Origin: JAUZRW01 sp034437755
GTDB taxonomy: Bacteria > Chloroflexota > Anaerolineae > Aggregatilineales > Phototrophicaceae
Assembly (NCBI GenBank): GCA_034437755.1
Contig: DAOTTV010000139.1
Coordinates: 10,517 to 74,516, forward strand
Reading direction: 5' to 3'
Length of the DNA stretch: 64,000 bases
Shown here: piece by piece, positions 26,501 to 34,034 of the stretch
How positions within the stretch are numbered: position 1 is the first letter of the stretch
Layout: the number at the start of each line of letters is the position of its first letter
Translations under genes and position numbers: made by a program
Notes under the pieces: model-generated
Seen by the model: the letters and a program-made list of their open reading frames with translations, nothing else
Database searches by the model: none
What the model was told of the DNA's origin: nothing

Positions 26501-28175
26501 TTCAACCAAAGGTGGCTTCGGGCCGATTACCCAGCTTGCGGGTATGCGCGGTCTGATGGCTGATCCGTCCGGTCGGATTATCGATCTGCCGATCCGCAGT
26601 CACTTCCGCGAAGGCTTGAACGCGCTCGAATACTTCATCTCGACACACGGGGCGCGTAAAGGTCTAGCGGATACGGCTCTGCGTACCGCCGATGCTGGGT
26701 ATCTCACCCGTCGTCTTGTCGACGTGGCGCAAGATGTCATCGTGAAAGAAGTCGATTGTGGCGTTGAATATGGCTTGGTCATCAAGCGCAGTGACGACAT
26801 TGGCGGTCAAAGCCTTGCTGAGCGTATCGCCGGGCGTTGCTCGACACGCGAGATTCATCATCCTGAAACAGGTGATCTCATCGTTGCCAAGAACGGCGTG
26901 ATCGATGAAGACATCGCTGGAGAAATTCAAGCAACGTCGCTGGCAGAAGTTGAGGTTCGTAGTCCGATGACATGCCAGCTCGAGAGTGGCATCTGTTCTC
27001 TGTGCTACGGGCGTGATCTGGGTACGGGTGACATGGTGACGATCGGGACTGCCGTTGGCATCATCGCCGCGCAGTCTATCGGCGAGCCGGGTACACAGCT
27101 AACACTACGGACGTTCCACACTGGTGGTACTGCCGCCGCTGGTGGTGACATCACAACGGGTCTCCCGCGTGTGGAGGAATTGTTCGAAGCACGCAAAGCA
27201 CCCAAGGGTGAATCAGTCATGACAGAAGTCGGGGGCGTGTTGCGCATCCGCGAGCGCGAAGATGGTGCGCGTATTGCGAAAATCATCGATAGCGAAGTCA
27301 CACGTCAAGAACATCGTCTGCCTGCTGACTACGAACTGGTCGTCGAAGATGGCGAAACCGTGAAGAAGGGCGCGACTCTCGCAGAGGAGAGCGGTGGCAA
27401 AGGCAAGGTGACGAGCGATATCGCTGGCGAAGTTTACATCGAAGATGGTGTGATCTACGTTCGGAGTGAAAAGCGCGAAGAACACGATTACGAAATTCCA
27501 GTGAATGCGCGCCTGCGTCCTGAAATCCACGACGGTATGGAAATCCAGCCCGGCACGCAACTGACAGTCGGGTCGCTCAATCCGCATCAAATCCTGAAAG
27601 TTCTCGGTGAAGATGCGACACAGAAATACCTACTGTCAGAGATCCAGCAAGTGTATCGTAGTCAGGGTGTGAGCATCGCTGATAAGCACTTTGAGGTGAT
27701 GATCCGCAAGATGCTGAATAAGATTCAGATCACACGCAGTGGCGATACAGAGGTATTGCCGGGTGAATTCATCGATAAACGTCAGTTGTTGAGTATCAAT
27801 GAAGAAATTCTAGCAGAAGGTGGTGAGCCTGCGGGTGGTATTCCGCTCTTGATGGGTATCACAAAGGCGGCACTCAGCACCGATAGCTTCTTGTCTGCGT
27901 CTAGCTTCCAACATACGATTCGTGTGCTGGCCGGCGCGGCGATCGAAGGTAAGATCGATCCGCTGAAAGGCTTGAAAGAGAATGTCATCATCGGTAAGCT
28001 GATCCCGGCAGGTACGGGCTACTTCGCCCATATGGAACGGCGTAACGAACTGGAGACAGCTTCGGGAGAATTCCAGACGATTCCCTTGCAGGAAAAATCA
28101 CAAGAGAATCCCTATGATCTGCCGGATAGTTTCCCGTCAGCGCCCGCCAGCGATGAAGGATACATCGGTAGTTAA
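23568..28175 (+). CDS. rpoC: DNA-directed RNA polymerase beta' subunit
   Basis: This 1535-residue catalytic subunit starts with TTG, preceded by AGGAGG at good distance. Visible landmarks are the first zinc site (CYCGKYKN with VCDKCGVEV), the active-site NADFDGDQMAVH that holds the catalytic Mg, and the second zinc site around MTCQLESGICSLCYG. The bridge-helix/trigger-loop region follows with IGEPGTQLTLRTFHTGG. An acidic insertion of about 330 residues after the first zinc site (about 130-320) is mostly predicted coiled coil. rpoB is not adjacent, unlike the usual rpoBC operon. It has its own promoter and terminator. Confidence 0.98.
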   Translation: MEAKDFSALRVSLASPDQIRSWSYGEVTKPETINYRRLRPEKDGLFCEAIFGPTRDWQCYCGKYKNIRYRGIVCDKCGVEVTRSSVRRERMGHIDLAAPVAHVWYTRRVPSYLGMLLDVSRRNLDRVLYFAQYVITNVDENMRNRAISRINKELDLKEKELGGDIKDRMDEIRGNHDEFVEQYDNRAAEITQHFDKELARLTDEMMQEAQRLQDEVEAQMGQPAAHDISFEPLDRVLVAKGETVTNEHLNKIQEEVDRYLGDLQSEIETMRQQEMDKLSTEVDNVSSEVNTVLDDHLEELESRLENIRASAEKQIQELKELDVLQFLSENRYRELKGRYGNVFEASMGAEAFYEILRHLDLEKLAKELWHEVRTTRSKQRKKKATKRLRVVEALKGSTNRPEWMILTVLPVIPPDLRPMVQLDGGRFATSDLNDLYRRVINRNNRLKHLLELGAPDVIVRNEKRMLQEAVDSLIDNSQRGKALSRRGRRELKSLSDMLKGKKGRFRRNLLGKRVDYSGRSVIVIGPRLKLHECGLPKTMALELYRPFVISKLVQHSYASNVKGAKRIIEREKPEVWEVLEQVIKDRPVLLNRAPTLHRLGIQAFEPQLVEGKAIQIHPLVCSAFNADFDGDQMAVHVPLSEKAVQEARRYMLSTRNLLKPSDGSPIVGPSKDMVLGIYYLTMDPTVELVTLKENAEKFRSERSIYGEDVRVGIAVRSNGYYYTQHRNVPGKVLYEDVTEEDENGRQKVIETSVERTIRALREGEVDVMLANTVEMRKLMERYEWHDVLEISNLHERRHVVDMDEVHYLYDLGLVELHTPILLGNVYDHESPQERPEPTTVGRAVFNRILPDEMRYVQETLGKKGLQKLVARAYQMLGSDRTTDVVDAIKNYGFKFATLSGTTIAVSDLTIPERRGDIMERAEKNVTRAERDFRRGLMTEEERYQITVNEWTNAKSELEDLLHVTLDPYGPVAVMALSGSTKGGFGPITQLAGMRGLMADPSGRIIDLPIRSHFREGLNALEYFISTHGARKGLADTALRTADAGYLTRRLVDVAQDVIVKEVDCGVEYGLVIKRSDDIGGQSLAERIAGRCSTREIHHPETGDLIVAKNGVIDEDIAGEIQATSLAEVEVRSPMTCQLESGICSLCYGRDLGTGDMVTIGTAVGIIAAQSIGEPGTQLTLRTFHTGGTAAAGGDITTGLPRVEELFEARKAPKGESVMTEVGGVLRIREREDGARIAKIIDSEVTRQEHRLPADYELVVEDGETVKKGATLAEESGGKGKVTSDIAGEVYIEDGVIYVRSEKREEHDYEIPVNARLRPEIHDGMEIQPGTQLTVGSLNPHQILKVLGEDATQKYLLSEIQQVYRSQGVSIADKHFEVMIRKMLNKIQITRSGDTEVLPGEFIDKRQLLSINEEILAEGGEPAGGIPLLMGITKAALSTDSFLSASSFQHTIRVLAGAAIEGKIDPLKGLKENVIIGKLIPAGTGYFAHMERRNELETASGEFQTIPLQEKSQENPYDLPDSFPSAPASDEGYIGS

Positions 28176-28195
28176 CCGGCGATAGCAATCCCCCC

Positions 28196-28230
28196 AAAAA
28201 ACGCGAAGGAATAAGTGCCTTCGCGTTTTT
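28196..28230 (+). terminator. Strong rho-independent terminator of rpoC
   Basis: The stem AACGCGAAGG / CCTTCGCGTT has a short loop of 7-8 nt and is flanked by an A run on the 5' side and a T run on the 3' side. It lies 20 nt after the rpoC stop and could work in both directions. Confidence 0.9.
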
Positions 28231-28674
28231 GATTCTGTCGATCAGATGCTACGGATTCCGGATGACCTCAATGTGCATCAGCGTCGTGGATCAACCCAGA
28301 AGCGATGGTATAATCGCAGGCGCGGGCTTCTCAATCGTTGCTAAGGTTGGGTTGTTTGTCCCGTCGCACGAGTGGCAACTATCAGTAACGATTGCTTGCA
28401 TCATAATGGCAGAATAGGCTAAGTAGATATGTGGCAGACCAATCGACATTCCATGGTGATTTTTCTGATTACGAACTTTATTACGAAAAATTAGGTGATT
28501 TTCGATGAAAAAATGCCCAATTTTGTCCTGAAATCATCATTCTCACATAGATTCGATGAAAAAGTTGCTCAGATATGATAGATTTTGCCTAAAAATTGTA
28601 ATACTTTTTGTAAACCACAGAATCCGTTAGAACTGGGCTAGTTTACCCATTTGATTTCAACAGCGCCTGTGTCA
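28231..28674. other. Intergenic stretch without a gene
   Basis: This is an AT-rich gap between the rpoC terminator and the 3' end of the selenoprotein candidate. The only small open frame (28229-28417) has no start signal and no protein-like pattern. TTCGATGAAAAA occurs twice, at 28501-28512 and 28552-28563. I see no RNA gene. Confidence 0.5.
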
Positions 28675-29214
28675 TCAGGTGTTTTGCTCCAGCACATGCA
28701 GTAGATCATCCACTGGTGGACGGTCAGTCGGGTCATCACTGCGATAAGCCAGGCGCACGATACCACTGGTATCGATGATGAAATCACCGCCCATCTGGTA
28801 TGGATCACCGGATGATCGCTTGAGTGATTCGCCTTTTATGAGACGTTTTGCATAATCCCATAAGACTTTCGGTTGCCACGTTTTCCAGAATGACCGCTTC
28901 ATGCCGTAACGATCATAAACGTCATTACCTTCATCAACCAATAACGGAAACTCTACACCGGTATCTTTCAACCAGCGGTCAGCCCAGTAGCCACCGGTGA
29001 ATGTAACGACAACAATCTGGGTATTACGGTCATCAAATTGTGCTTTTCGCTCGCGCAACTGCGCGACATGCTCGCGGCAGGGCAGTCAACCGAGGTGCCG
29101 CAGAAATACCAGCAATACGTTTTGATTGCTTATCAAAGCATTTAAACTGATATCATGACCACTCTGCTTATCCGGCAGTGTGAATGTCGGAGCTTTTTGA
29201 TTTTCTTGTAACAT
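28675..29214 (-). CDS. Selenocysteine-containing Prx-like2 (AhpC/TSA-type) protein; in-frame TGA at codon 43
   Basis: Read from the ATG at 29214, the frame is MLQENQKAPTFTLPDK... then FLRHLG, an in-frame TGA (29088-29086, codon 43), then LPCREHVAQLRER and on to 28675, 179 residues in all. In this thioredoxin-fold family (AhpC-TSA_2, PRXL2/FAM213-like) the same place reads GCxxCREH. The TGA therefore sits exactly on the first cysteine of the CxxC redox motif, giving U-L-P-C. Text on both sides is normal family sequence (FTLPDKQSG before; GGDFIIDTSGIVRLAYRSDD after), with no other stop or frameshift. A hairpin fitting a bacterial SECIS follows the TGA. Standard calling would start at 29058 and lose the active site. 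The alternative is a single nonsense mutation in a dying gene. Confidence 0.85.
29051..29066 (-). promoter_or_regulatory. Candidate bacterial SECIS hairpin inside the selenoprotein gene
   Basis: On the minus strand, 19 nt after the TGA, TCGCGC-AGTT-GCGCGA forms a 6-bp stem with a 4-nt loop. The loop begins 25 nt after the TGA and has G at its second position, which fits the general bacterial SECIS pattern (G among the first two loop bases, loop some 16-37 nt from the UGA). A competing hairpin (CGCGA-GCATG-TCGCG) begins closer to the TGA. Confidence 0.6.
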
Positions 29215-29688
29215 TGCTTATTTTATCTCAAGGACTAACGACCATTTCATCATGTATGATAATCAGCACAGATAAGATGCCTATTTTATAGAGGTTGGCA
29301 AACACTTAAAATTTACGTGAGACGTAGCCCATTTGCTTGGGATGTCCGTATAACTCAGGATGACACTTTGCATGGATGTGAATGACGAAAGCAGTATTGC
29401 GAATCAACATTTTCAGTTAAGATAGAAACATATCGGAGACAAAAGTAAGGTGATGAAAGAAGTCGAACTCAACTGAAAAGAATGTGAAATAGCCATCAGC
29501 CAAGCAACAATACATAAGTCCAGCATCCGAACAGATGATAGACGATATGTGACAGGTTATTGGAAAAACGGATGGAAGAGTAGCAAACAGAGTAGGGCAG
29601 GTTGACGGACAGCATCCCGAAACATAATCCGATAAAACAATCATGTGAAGGGACAAAACCTGAATGGTGATGCCACCCGACATAACAT
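29215..29688. other. Intergenic stretch, no gene recognised
   Basis: There is no convincing coding frame on either strand. Small minus-strand frames at 29417-29683 and 29496-29753 are rich in Cys, Ser and Phe and look like noise. Plus-strand text at 29440-29690 is A- and G-rich and leads into the hairpin at 29689-29727. That arrangement could be an unannotated small RNA ending at a terminator, but I cannot name a family. Confidence 0.4.
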
Positions 29689-29727
29689 AGACACCCTAGC
29701 ATATGGATCAAACCAGCTAGGGTGTCT
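29689..29727. terminator. Long perfect hairpin, possible terminator or RNA end
   Basis: AGACACCCTAGC (29689-29700) pairs perfectly with GCTAGGGTGTCT (29716-29727) around a 15-nt loop. No T run of note follows on either strand, so it may instead be an RNA structural element or a protein-binding site. Confidence 0.55.
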
Positions 29728-29757
29728 GTGGTTATACTCGGTAAAATCCTCAATGTA

Positions 29758-29974
29758 CTAGTGTTTGACCAATTTAGTTTTGATTAAATTGCTAAAGGGC
29801 TTCGCCCTTTAAACCCACAATCTTTTGCAAAAACTTGACCAAAACTCTGAGCGTGAAAATCTATGATTTTCACAAATTGAAAGTTTTTGGTGTTCCCTTT
29901 TTCCAAAAAGGGGACGAAAAGTATCTTAAATACTTTTGTGGTCGGGTACTAGGCTCCTTCTAAATTGACACTAG
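29758..29974. mobile_element. 217-bp palindrome-rich element with terminal inverted repeats (MITE-like)
   Basis: The ends are CTAGTGT (29758-29764) and ACACTAG (29968-29974), an exact inverted pair. Each is followed inward by a matching CAATTTAG / CTAAATTG. Inside are four hairpins: AAAGGGC-TTC-GCCCTTT (29794-29810), GTGAAAATC-TAT-GATTTTCAC (29853-29873), CCCTTTTT/AAAAAGGG (29895-29912) and AAAAGTAT-CTTAA-ATACTTTT (29917-29937). There is no coding frame and no clear target-site duplication. It looks like a non-autonomous mobile element or a repeat family copy; no second copy is seen in this window. Confidence 0.55.
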
Positions 29975-30053
29975 CTTGCCATATCATCCACCCTAAATTC
30001 GTGTATACTGATATGAAAATATGTATATGCAAATAGATAATGGAGATAATATT

Positions 30054-32303
30054 ATGAAAAAAATACTCACATTATGCGTGTTGTTGCTGTTGCCGGTGAT
30101 GGTCACGGCGCAGACGACAGATTTTGCAACGGTTTTTACTTATGAAGGCTATCTAGAAGCAAACGGCATTCCCGTTAATGACTCGTGTGCGATGCAGTTT
30201 GCACTATTCGATGCTGTGACCGGTGGCAACCAGATTGCAACTACCCAGATTATCAACCCCGTGATTGTGACTGACGGCATTTTTACGGTGCAACTCGATT
30301 TTGGTGTAGATGCCTTCAATAACATCGACCATTATCTCGAGATTACCGTCAACTGTGGCGACGGTGACGAAGTGCTTAGCCCTCGACAGGCGATTATACC
30401 TGTGCCTTATGCCCTCAGTATGTATGGCTTACGCACGATTCCGAACACTTTCGGCATAAACATCATCGGCGGTGATGCTGGAAACAGTATCCAAAACGGT
30501 GCAGTCGGCGCGATAATTGCCGGTGGCGGCAATTCATTCGGCGTGAACACGATTTACAGCGAGTTCGGCGTCATCAGCGGTGGGTCAAACAACGTTGTCG
30601 GGGTCGATGGCGAAAGCAATGCCAATCAGGGGTATGGTGTGATCGGCGGCGGGCGCGATAACGTTGCCAATTCAGTGAATACGACCGTCGGCGGGGGTGG
30701 TAGTAATCAAGCCATCGGCGGCAATGCGACGGTAGCGGGGGGCTTCCGCAACGAGGCAACAGCTGTCAATTCGTCAGTTGGGGGTGGGGATAGTAACCGC
30801 AGCATTGGGGATAATACGACGGTGGGCGGTGGCTTCACCAATACCGCGAGCGGCTTCAGCGCGACGATCGCCGGCGGACTTATCGGAATAGCATCCGGGG
30901 GCTATGCGGCGATCGGCGGGGGTGAGAGCAATCAAGCGACAGGGAGTCATGCGACGGTGAGTGGCGGTAATCGAAATCGTGCAAATGCGGACTCTGCGAC
31001 CGTGAGTGGGGGACAGGACAACAAGACTTTCGATAACTTCAGCACGGTGTCGGGGGGCGATAACAATCGTGCCGGCAGTGATGATACACCGAGCCAAGAC
31101 CCGACCAATGCCCAATACGCGACCATCGGCGGTGGTCAGAATAACGTGGCGCGTGCGATTCATGCAACTGTAGGCGGTGGCGGTGATAATTTTGTTGGCG
31201 GCAATCATGGCACGGTCGCAGGTGGTATCTTCAACAATGCGAGCGGCACCTTAGCTAGCATCGGTGGTGGTAACGCCAACGAAGCCTTCGGCGCGTGGAA
31301 TACGATTGCAGGAGGTGACCGCAATCGGACGAACGATGATTACAGCAGTATCGGCGGTGGATTGGGTAATGATGCCATCGGAACGGGTAGCACAATTGCG
31401 GGAGGTATCCGTAACTTCATTCATGGTCAGCTGGGGACGGTTGCCGGCGGTGGTAACAACGACGAATCGCTGGCAAATATCGTCTATGATGATTATGGCA
31501 CGATAGGTGGCGGCACAAATAATAGGGCTGGATCGAATGAAAACCCGCTCAACGATGGCACGCCGCAGAATACGACGAACGCGCCTTATGTGACCATCGG
31601 TGGCGGTCATGCCAATCTCGCGACTGCTGATAGCGCGACCATTGGCGGCGGTGATACGAATCTAGCCACTGGCGCTTATGCGACAATCCCCGGTGGGCGC
31701 GAGAATGTGGTGAGTGGGGACTATGGCTTCGCTACTGGACGCACGGCACAAGCGATCCATACCGGCGCGTTCGTCTGGGCAGATAGCCGCACGGCGGCTG
31801 TTGCTTCACCGACATCGGATACTTTCAGCGTCAGCGCACAAGGGGGTATCTGGCTGGGGACAGGTGTTACACCCGTGTTGAATCCGAGCGCTTTCATCAG
31901 CACGGATACCGGGGCGTATCTCTCGTCAAGTGGCGTTTGGACAAATGCCAGTGACCGTAATCTCAAGACTGATTTCATGTCGGTGGACGCACAAGTGATT
32001 TTAGATACGCTAGCTGAGCTTGATTTGACATCGTGGCGCTATCTCACTGACGAGGATACCCGTCACATTGGCGTAATGGCGCAGGATTTCTACGCCGCGT
32101 TCGGCTATGGGAGCGATGATACGAGTATTGGGACGGTCGATATGGATGGTGTGCTAGTCGCCAGTGTGCAAGCCCTCCATGAGCAAAATCAAGCATTATC
32201 TGCCCGCATTGAGGCACTAGAAGCACGCCAATCCGGCATCAGTCCGGCGTGGGTCGTCGTTGCCATCATGGGAATGTGGTTTGTGCTACGTCGCCGTGAT
32301 TGA
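30054..32303 (+). CDS. Surface protein with YadA-head-like repeats, S74 chaperone domain and C-terminal anchor
   Basis: The 749-residue product starts at an ATG with GGAG eight nt upstream. It has a signal peptide (MKKILTLCVLLLLPVMVTA) and an N-terminal beta-rich domain of about 115 residues. From about 130 to 570 it consists of short repeats of the type ATVGGGxxNxA, as in trimeric autotransporter (YadA) heads. Near the C-terminus is an intramolecular chaperone S74 domain: ASDRNLKTD, with the Ser-Asp cleavage site of such proteins, then IGVMAQDF. A short coiled coil and one membrane helix (WVVVAIMGMWFVLRRRD) end the chain. This predicts a trimeric stalk on the cell surface. No outer-membrane beta-barrel is present, in keeping with a single-membrane cell. 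Confidence 0.88.
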   Translation: MKKILTLCVLLLLPVMVTAQTTDFATVFTYEGYLEANGIPVNDSCAMQFALFDAVTGGNQIATTQIINPVIVTDGIFTVQLDFGVDAFNNIDHYLEITVNCGDGDEVLSPRQAIIPVPYALSMYGLRTIPNTFGINIIGGDAGNSIQNGAVGAIIAGGGNSFGVNTIYSEFGVISGGSNNVVGVDGESNANQGYGVIGGGRDNVANSVNTTVGGGGSNQAIGGNATVAGGFRNEATAVNSSVGGGDSNRSIGDNTTVGGGFTNTASGFSATIAGGLIGIASGGYAAIGGGESNQATGSHATVSGGNRNRANADSATVSGGQDNKTFDNFSTVSGGDNNRAGSDDTPSQDPTNAQYATIGGGQNNVARAIHATVGGGGDNFVGGNHGTVAGGIFNNASGTLASIGGGNANEAFGAWNTIAGGDRNRTNDDYSSIGGGLGNDAIGTGSTIAGGIRNFIHGQLGTVAGGGNNDESLANIVYDDYGTIGGGTNNRAGSNENPLNDGTPQNTTNAPYVTIGGGHANLATADSATIGGGDTNLATGAYATIPGGRENVVSGDYGFATGRTAQAIHTGAFVWADSRTAAVASPTSDTFSVSAQGGIWLGTGVTPVLNPSAFISTDTGAYLSSSGVWTNASDRNLKTDFMSVDAQVILDTLAELDLTSWRYLTDEDTRHIGVMAQDFYAAFGYGSDDTSIGTVDMDGVLVASVQALHEQNQALSARIEALEARQSGISPAWVVVAIMGMWFVLRRRD

Positions 32304-32376
32304 GTTGAGCTATAGCGGACGAAGCCACAATGTACTGCGTGTATCGTGGCTTCGCAAAAGTTAATGTATAGCGGAC

Positions 32377-33837
32377 TCATGGGCGATTGACCAATTGATG
32401 ATAGAGCGGACGAATCTCAACACCGGGGATGAACAGGCTATAGCCGACCATCTCGTTCCGCTGTTCGATCAGCGTAAGGTTGGCAAAATTCAGATTCCAC
32501 AGGATCATCACGCCGACATAATCCAGCGATTGTGCGATTTCAAAGGCGCGTAAGGTATATTGTGCCTGTTGATTGGGCGATGTATAACGCATCCATGGCT
32601 CAGGTGGCTCGGTCGTGATACCGGCCCACGATGACCAACCGAACTCAGTCGCCCATAATTGTACGTTCGCATGTCCGTTTTCTACCATGATCTCGCGCAT
32701 CTCTTCAATATTGTGAATGAAGAAAAAGTGTGGGTCATCGTCCCAACCGCGATCGGGGATTTGGTTACAACAGCGTATATCCGGTGGATTGCCCCACCCA
32801 TAGGGATGAATGCCAACGGCGATGTTGCTATATCCGCCTGTAGCTAATCCGGCGGCGTACATTTGACGCAGGTAGAGGCGATCATCGACGTTGCCGGCGG
32901 CGGTGTTGGTGCCTGTCGGCGCTAAGCCTGCCGTGACGACCGTTATATCGGGGCTGTAGGCGCGCACAGCATCGTAGCCGGCTTGAAAGAGCGACATATA
33001 TGCCGCACCTGTCTGCGGCAGATTCCCCGTCCACTCCCGCCGTAGATTTGGTTCATTCCAGATTTCGACGGCGGCGACTTCATCTCCGACTTTATCGAGC
33101 AGGAAATTGATAAAATATGCCAGTGCTTGCGGGTCAGCTGGCGGCCCGTCCATCTCGGTGATGCCGTTGCGTGCCCACGCTGGCGCTTTAGCGACGCTCA
33201 GCAAAACCTGAAAACCCTCGCGGTGGGCGCGTTCGACGTGTAACTGGAAGAGACGAAAGGTCGTATCGAATTGATTGGGGTGATCGGGTTGGAGCCAACT
33301 CCAATTAGCTTGCATCTTCACCCAACCGACGCGCACCTGCTTCGTACGTTGCATCATCTGCCACCATGCATCAACGTCGAGATTGTAATATAACTGGACA
33401 CCCATCTGCGATCCATCCAGCATCGGCGTTGCATCGAGCGGCGTTGCGACTGGCGTTTCCGGCACGGGAGTCGCTGTCGGCGGAATAGGGGTCATGGTTG
33501 GGCGCGGTGTACTGGTCGGGGGCGGTGTGTAATCCGCGTCGATAATCGGGCCGAAAAACCCGTCATCACCATCGACCACCGTCGCTTCAGGCGTGCGATC
33601 TTGTGTGGGGGTCAGGCTGGGTGATGGTGTTGGCTCACTCGTATTGGTCACAGTGCGTTCTTGCTCAACAGGACTCGCCTGTGCAACGGATGTCACCGTT
33701 GTCTCCGCTTCTGTTGTAGCTTGGGGTGTCGCGGTGACGACGATGCGAATCGGTTCTTGCGGTACGCATCCAATGAGCAAGAGCAGACTGACGAACCAGA
33801 GTATGATTGTTTTTGGGATGTTGGTTGCATTGTTCAT
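32377..33837 (-). CDS. Lipoprotein with glycoside-hydrolase clan A-like (beta/alpha)8 domain
   Basis: The 486-residue product has a lipoprotein signal (FVSLLLLIGC, lipobox cysteine about residue 24). A long Thr/Pro linker (RIVVTATPQ, TPTQDRTPE, PPPTSTPRPT) leads to a catalytic domain. Two sites fit retaining clan-A glycosidases: AVEIWNEPNL with the acid/base Glu after a conserved Asn, and LWATEFGWSSW with the nucleophile Glu. GH39 or GH5-like relatives are most likely. It is predicted to be anchored on the outer face of the membrane. Substrate is unknown. It is divergent from the gyrA-like gene. Confidence 0.8.
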   Translation of the reverse strand: MNNATNIPKTIILWFVSLLLLIGCVPQEPIRIVVTATPQATTEAETTVTSVAQASPVEQERTVTNTSEPTPSPSLTPTQDRTPEATVVDGDDGFFGPIIDADYTPPPTSTPRPTMTPIPPTATPVPETPVATPLDATPMLDGSQMGVQLYYNLDVDAWWQMMQRTKQVRVGWVKMQANWSWLQPDHPNQFDTTFRLFQLHVERAHREGFQVLLSVAKAPAWARNGITEMDGPPADPQALAYFINFLLDKVGDEVAAVEIWNEPNLRREWTGNLPQTGAAYMSLFQAGYDAVRAYSPDITVVTAGLAPTGTNTAAGNVDDRLYLRQMYAAGLATGGYSNIAVGIHPYGWGNPPDIRCCNQIPDRGWDDDPHFFFIHNIEEMREIMVENGHANVQLWATEFGWSSWAGITTEPPEPWMRYTSPNQQAQYTLRAFEIAQSLDYVGVMILWNLNFANLTLIEQRNEMVGYSLFIPGVEIRPLYHQLVNRP

Positions 33838-33947
33838 AGGGCAAATCCTACCACATTTGGAGATCGGCTTCTATATCTCACCGGAAACGTTGGTTGAAAA
33901 TCAGATAAGCGTCATGTATAGTTAGAACTGATGTTTCCAACGTCTAT

Positions 33948-33976
33948 TTGACACAGAACCTAGCCCTCTCTACAAT
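33948..33976 (+). promoter_or_regulatory. Near-consensus promoter for the gyrA-like gene
   Basis: TTGACA (33948-33953) and TACAAT (33971-33976) are separated by 17 nt, about 60 nt upstream of the start codon at 34035. Confidence 0.75.
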
Positions 33977-34034
33977 CAATGAGTAGTTTTGCATACGTTA
34001 GAAAATATTATAAGTCGTAATTGAGGACGATTTG

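Noticed and set aside
4519..28633. The shared 13-mer AATCCGTTAGAAC at 4519-4531 and 28621-28633
   Set aside because: A 13-base match between two places in 64 kb is expected by chance and the flanks do not match.
28675..29058. The peroxiredoxin-like gene as a short gene starting at TTG 29058
   Set aside because: That version lacks the conserved N-terminus and active-site motif, which are present in frame just upstream across one TGA.
29417..29753. Two small minus-strand frames in the gene-free stretch
   Set aside because: They overlap each other, are rich in Cys, Ser and Phe, and lack start signals or recognisable pattern.
30600..31700. Repeats inside the surface-protein gene as a CRISPR or DNA repeat array
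   Set aside because: They are degenerate coding repeats of a GGGxxN pattern with variable spacing, not identical DNA repeats with spacers.
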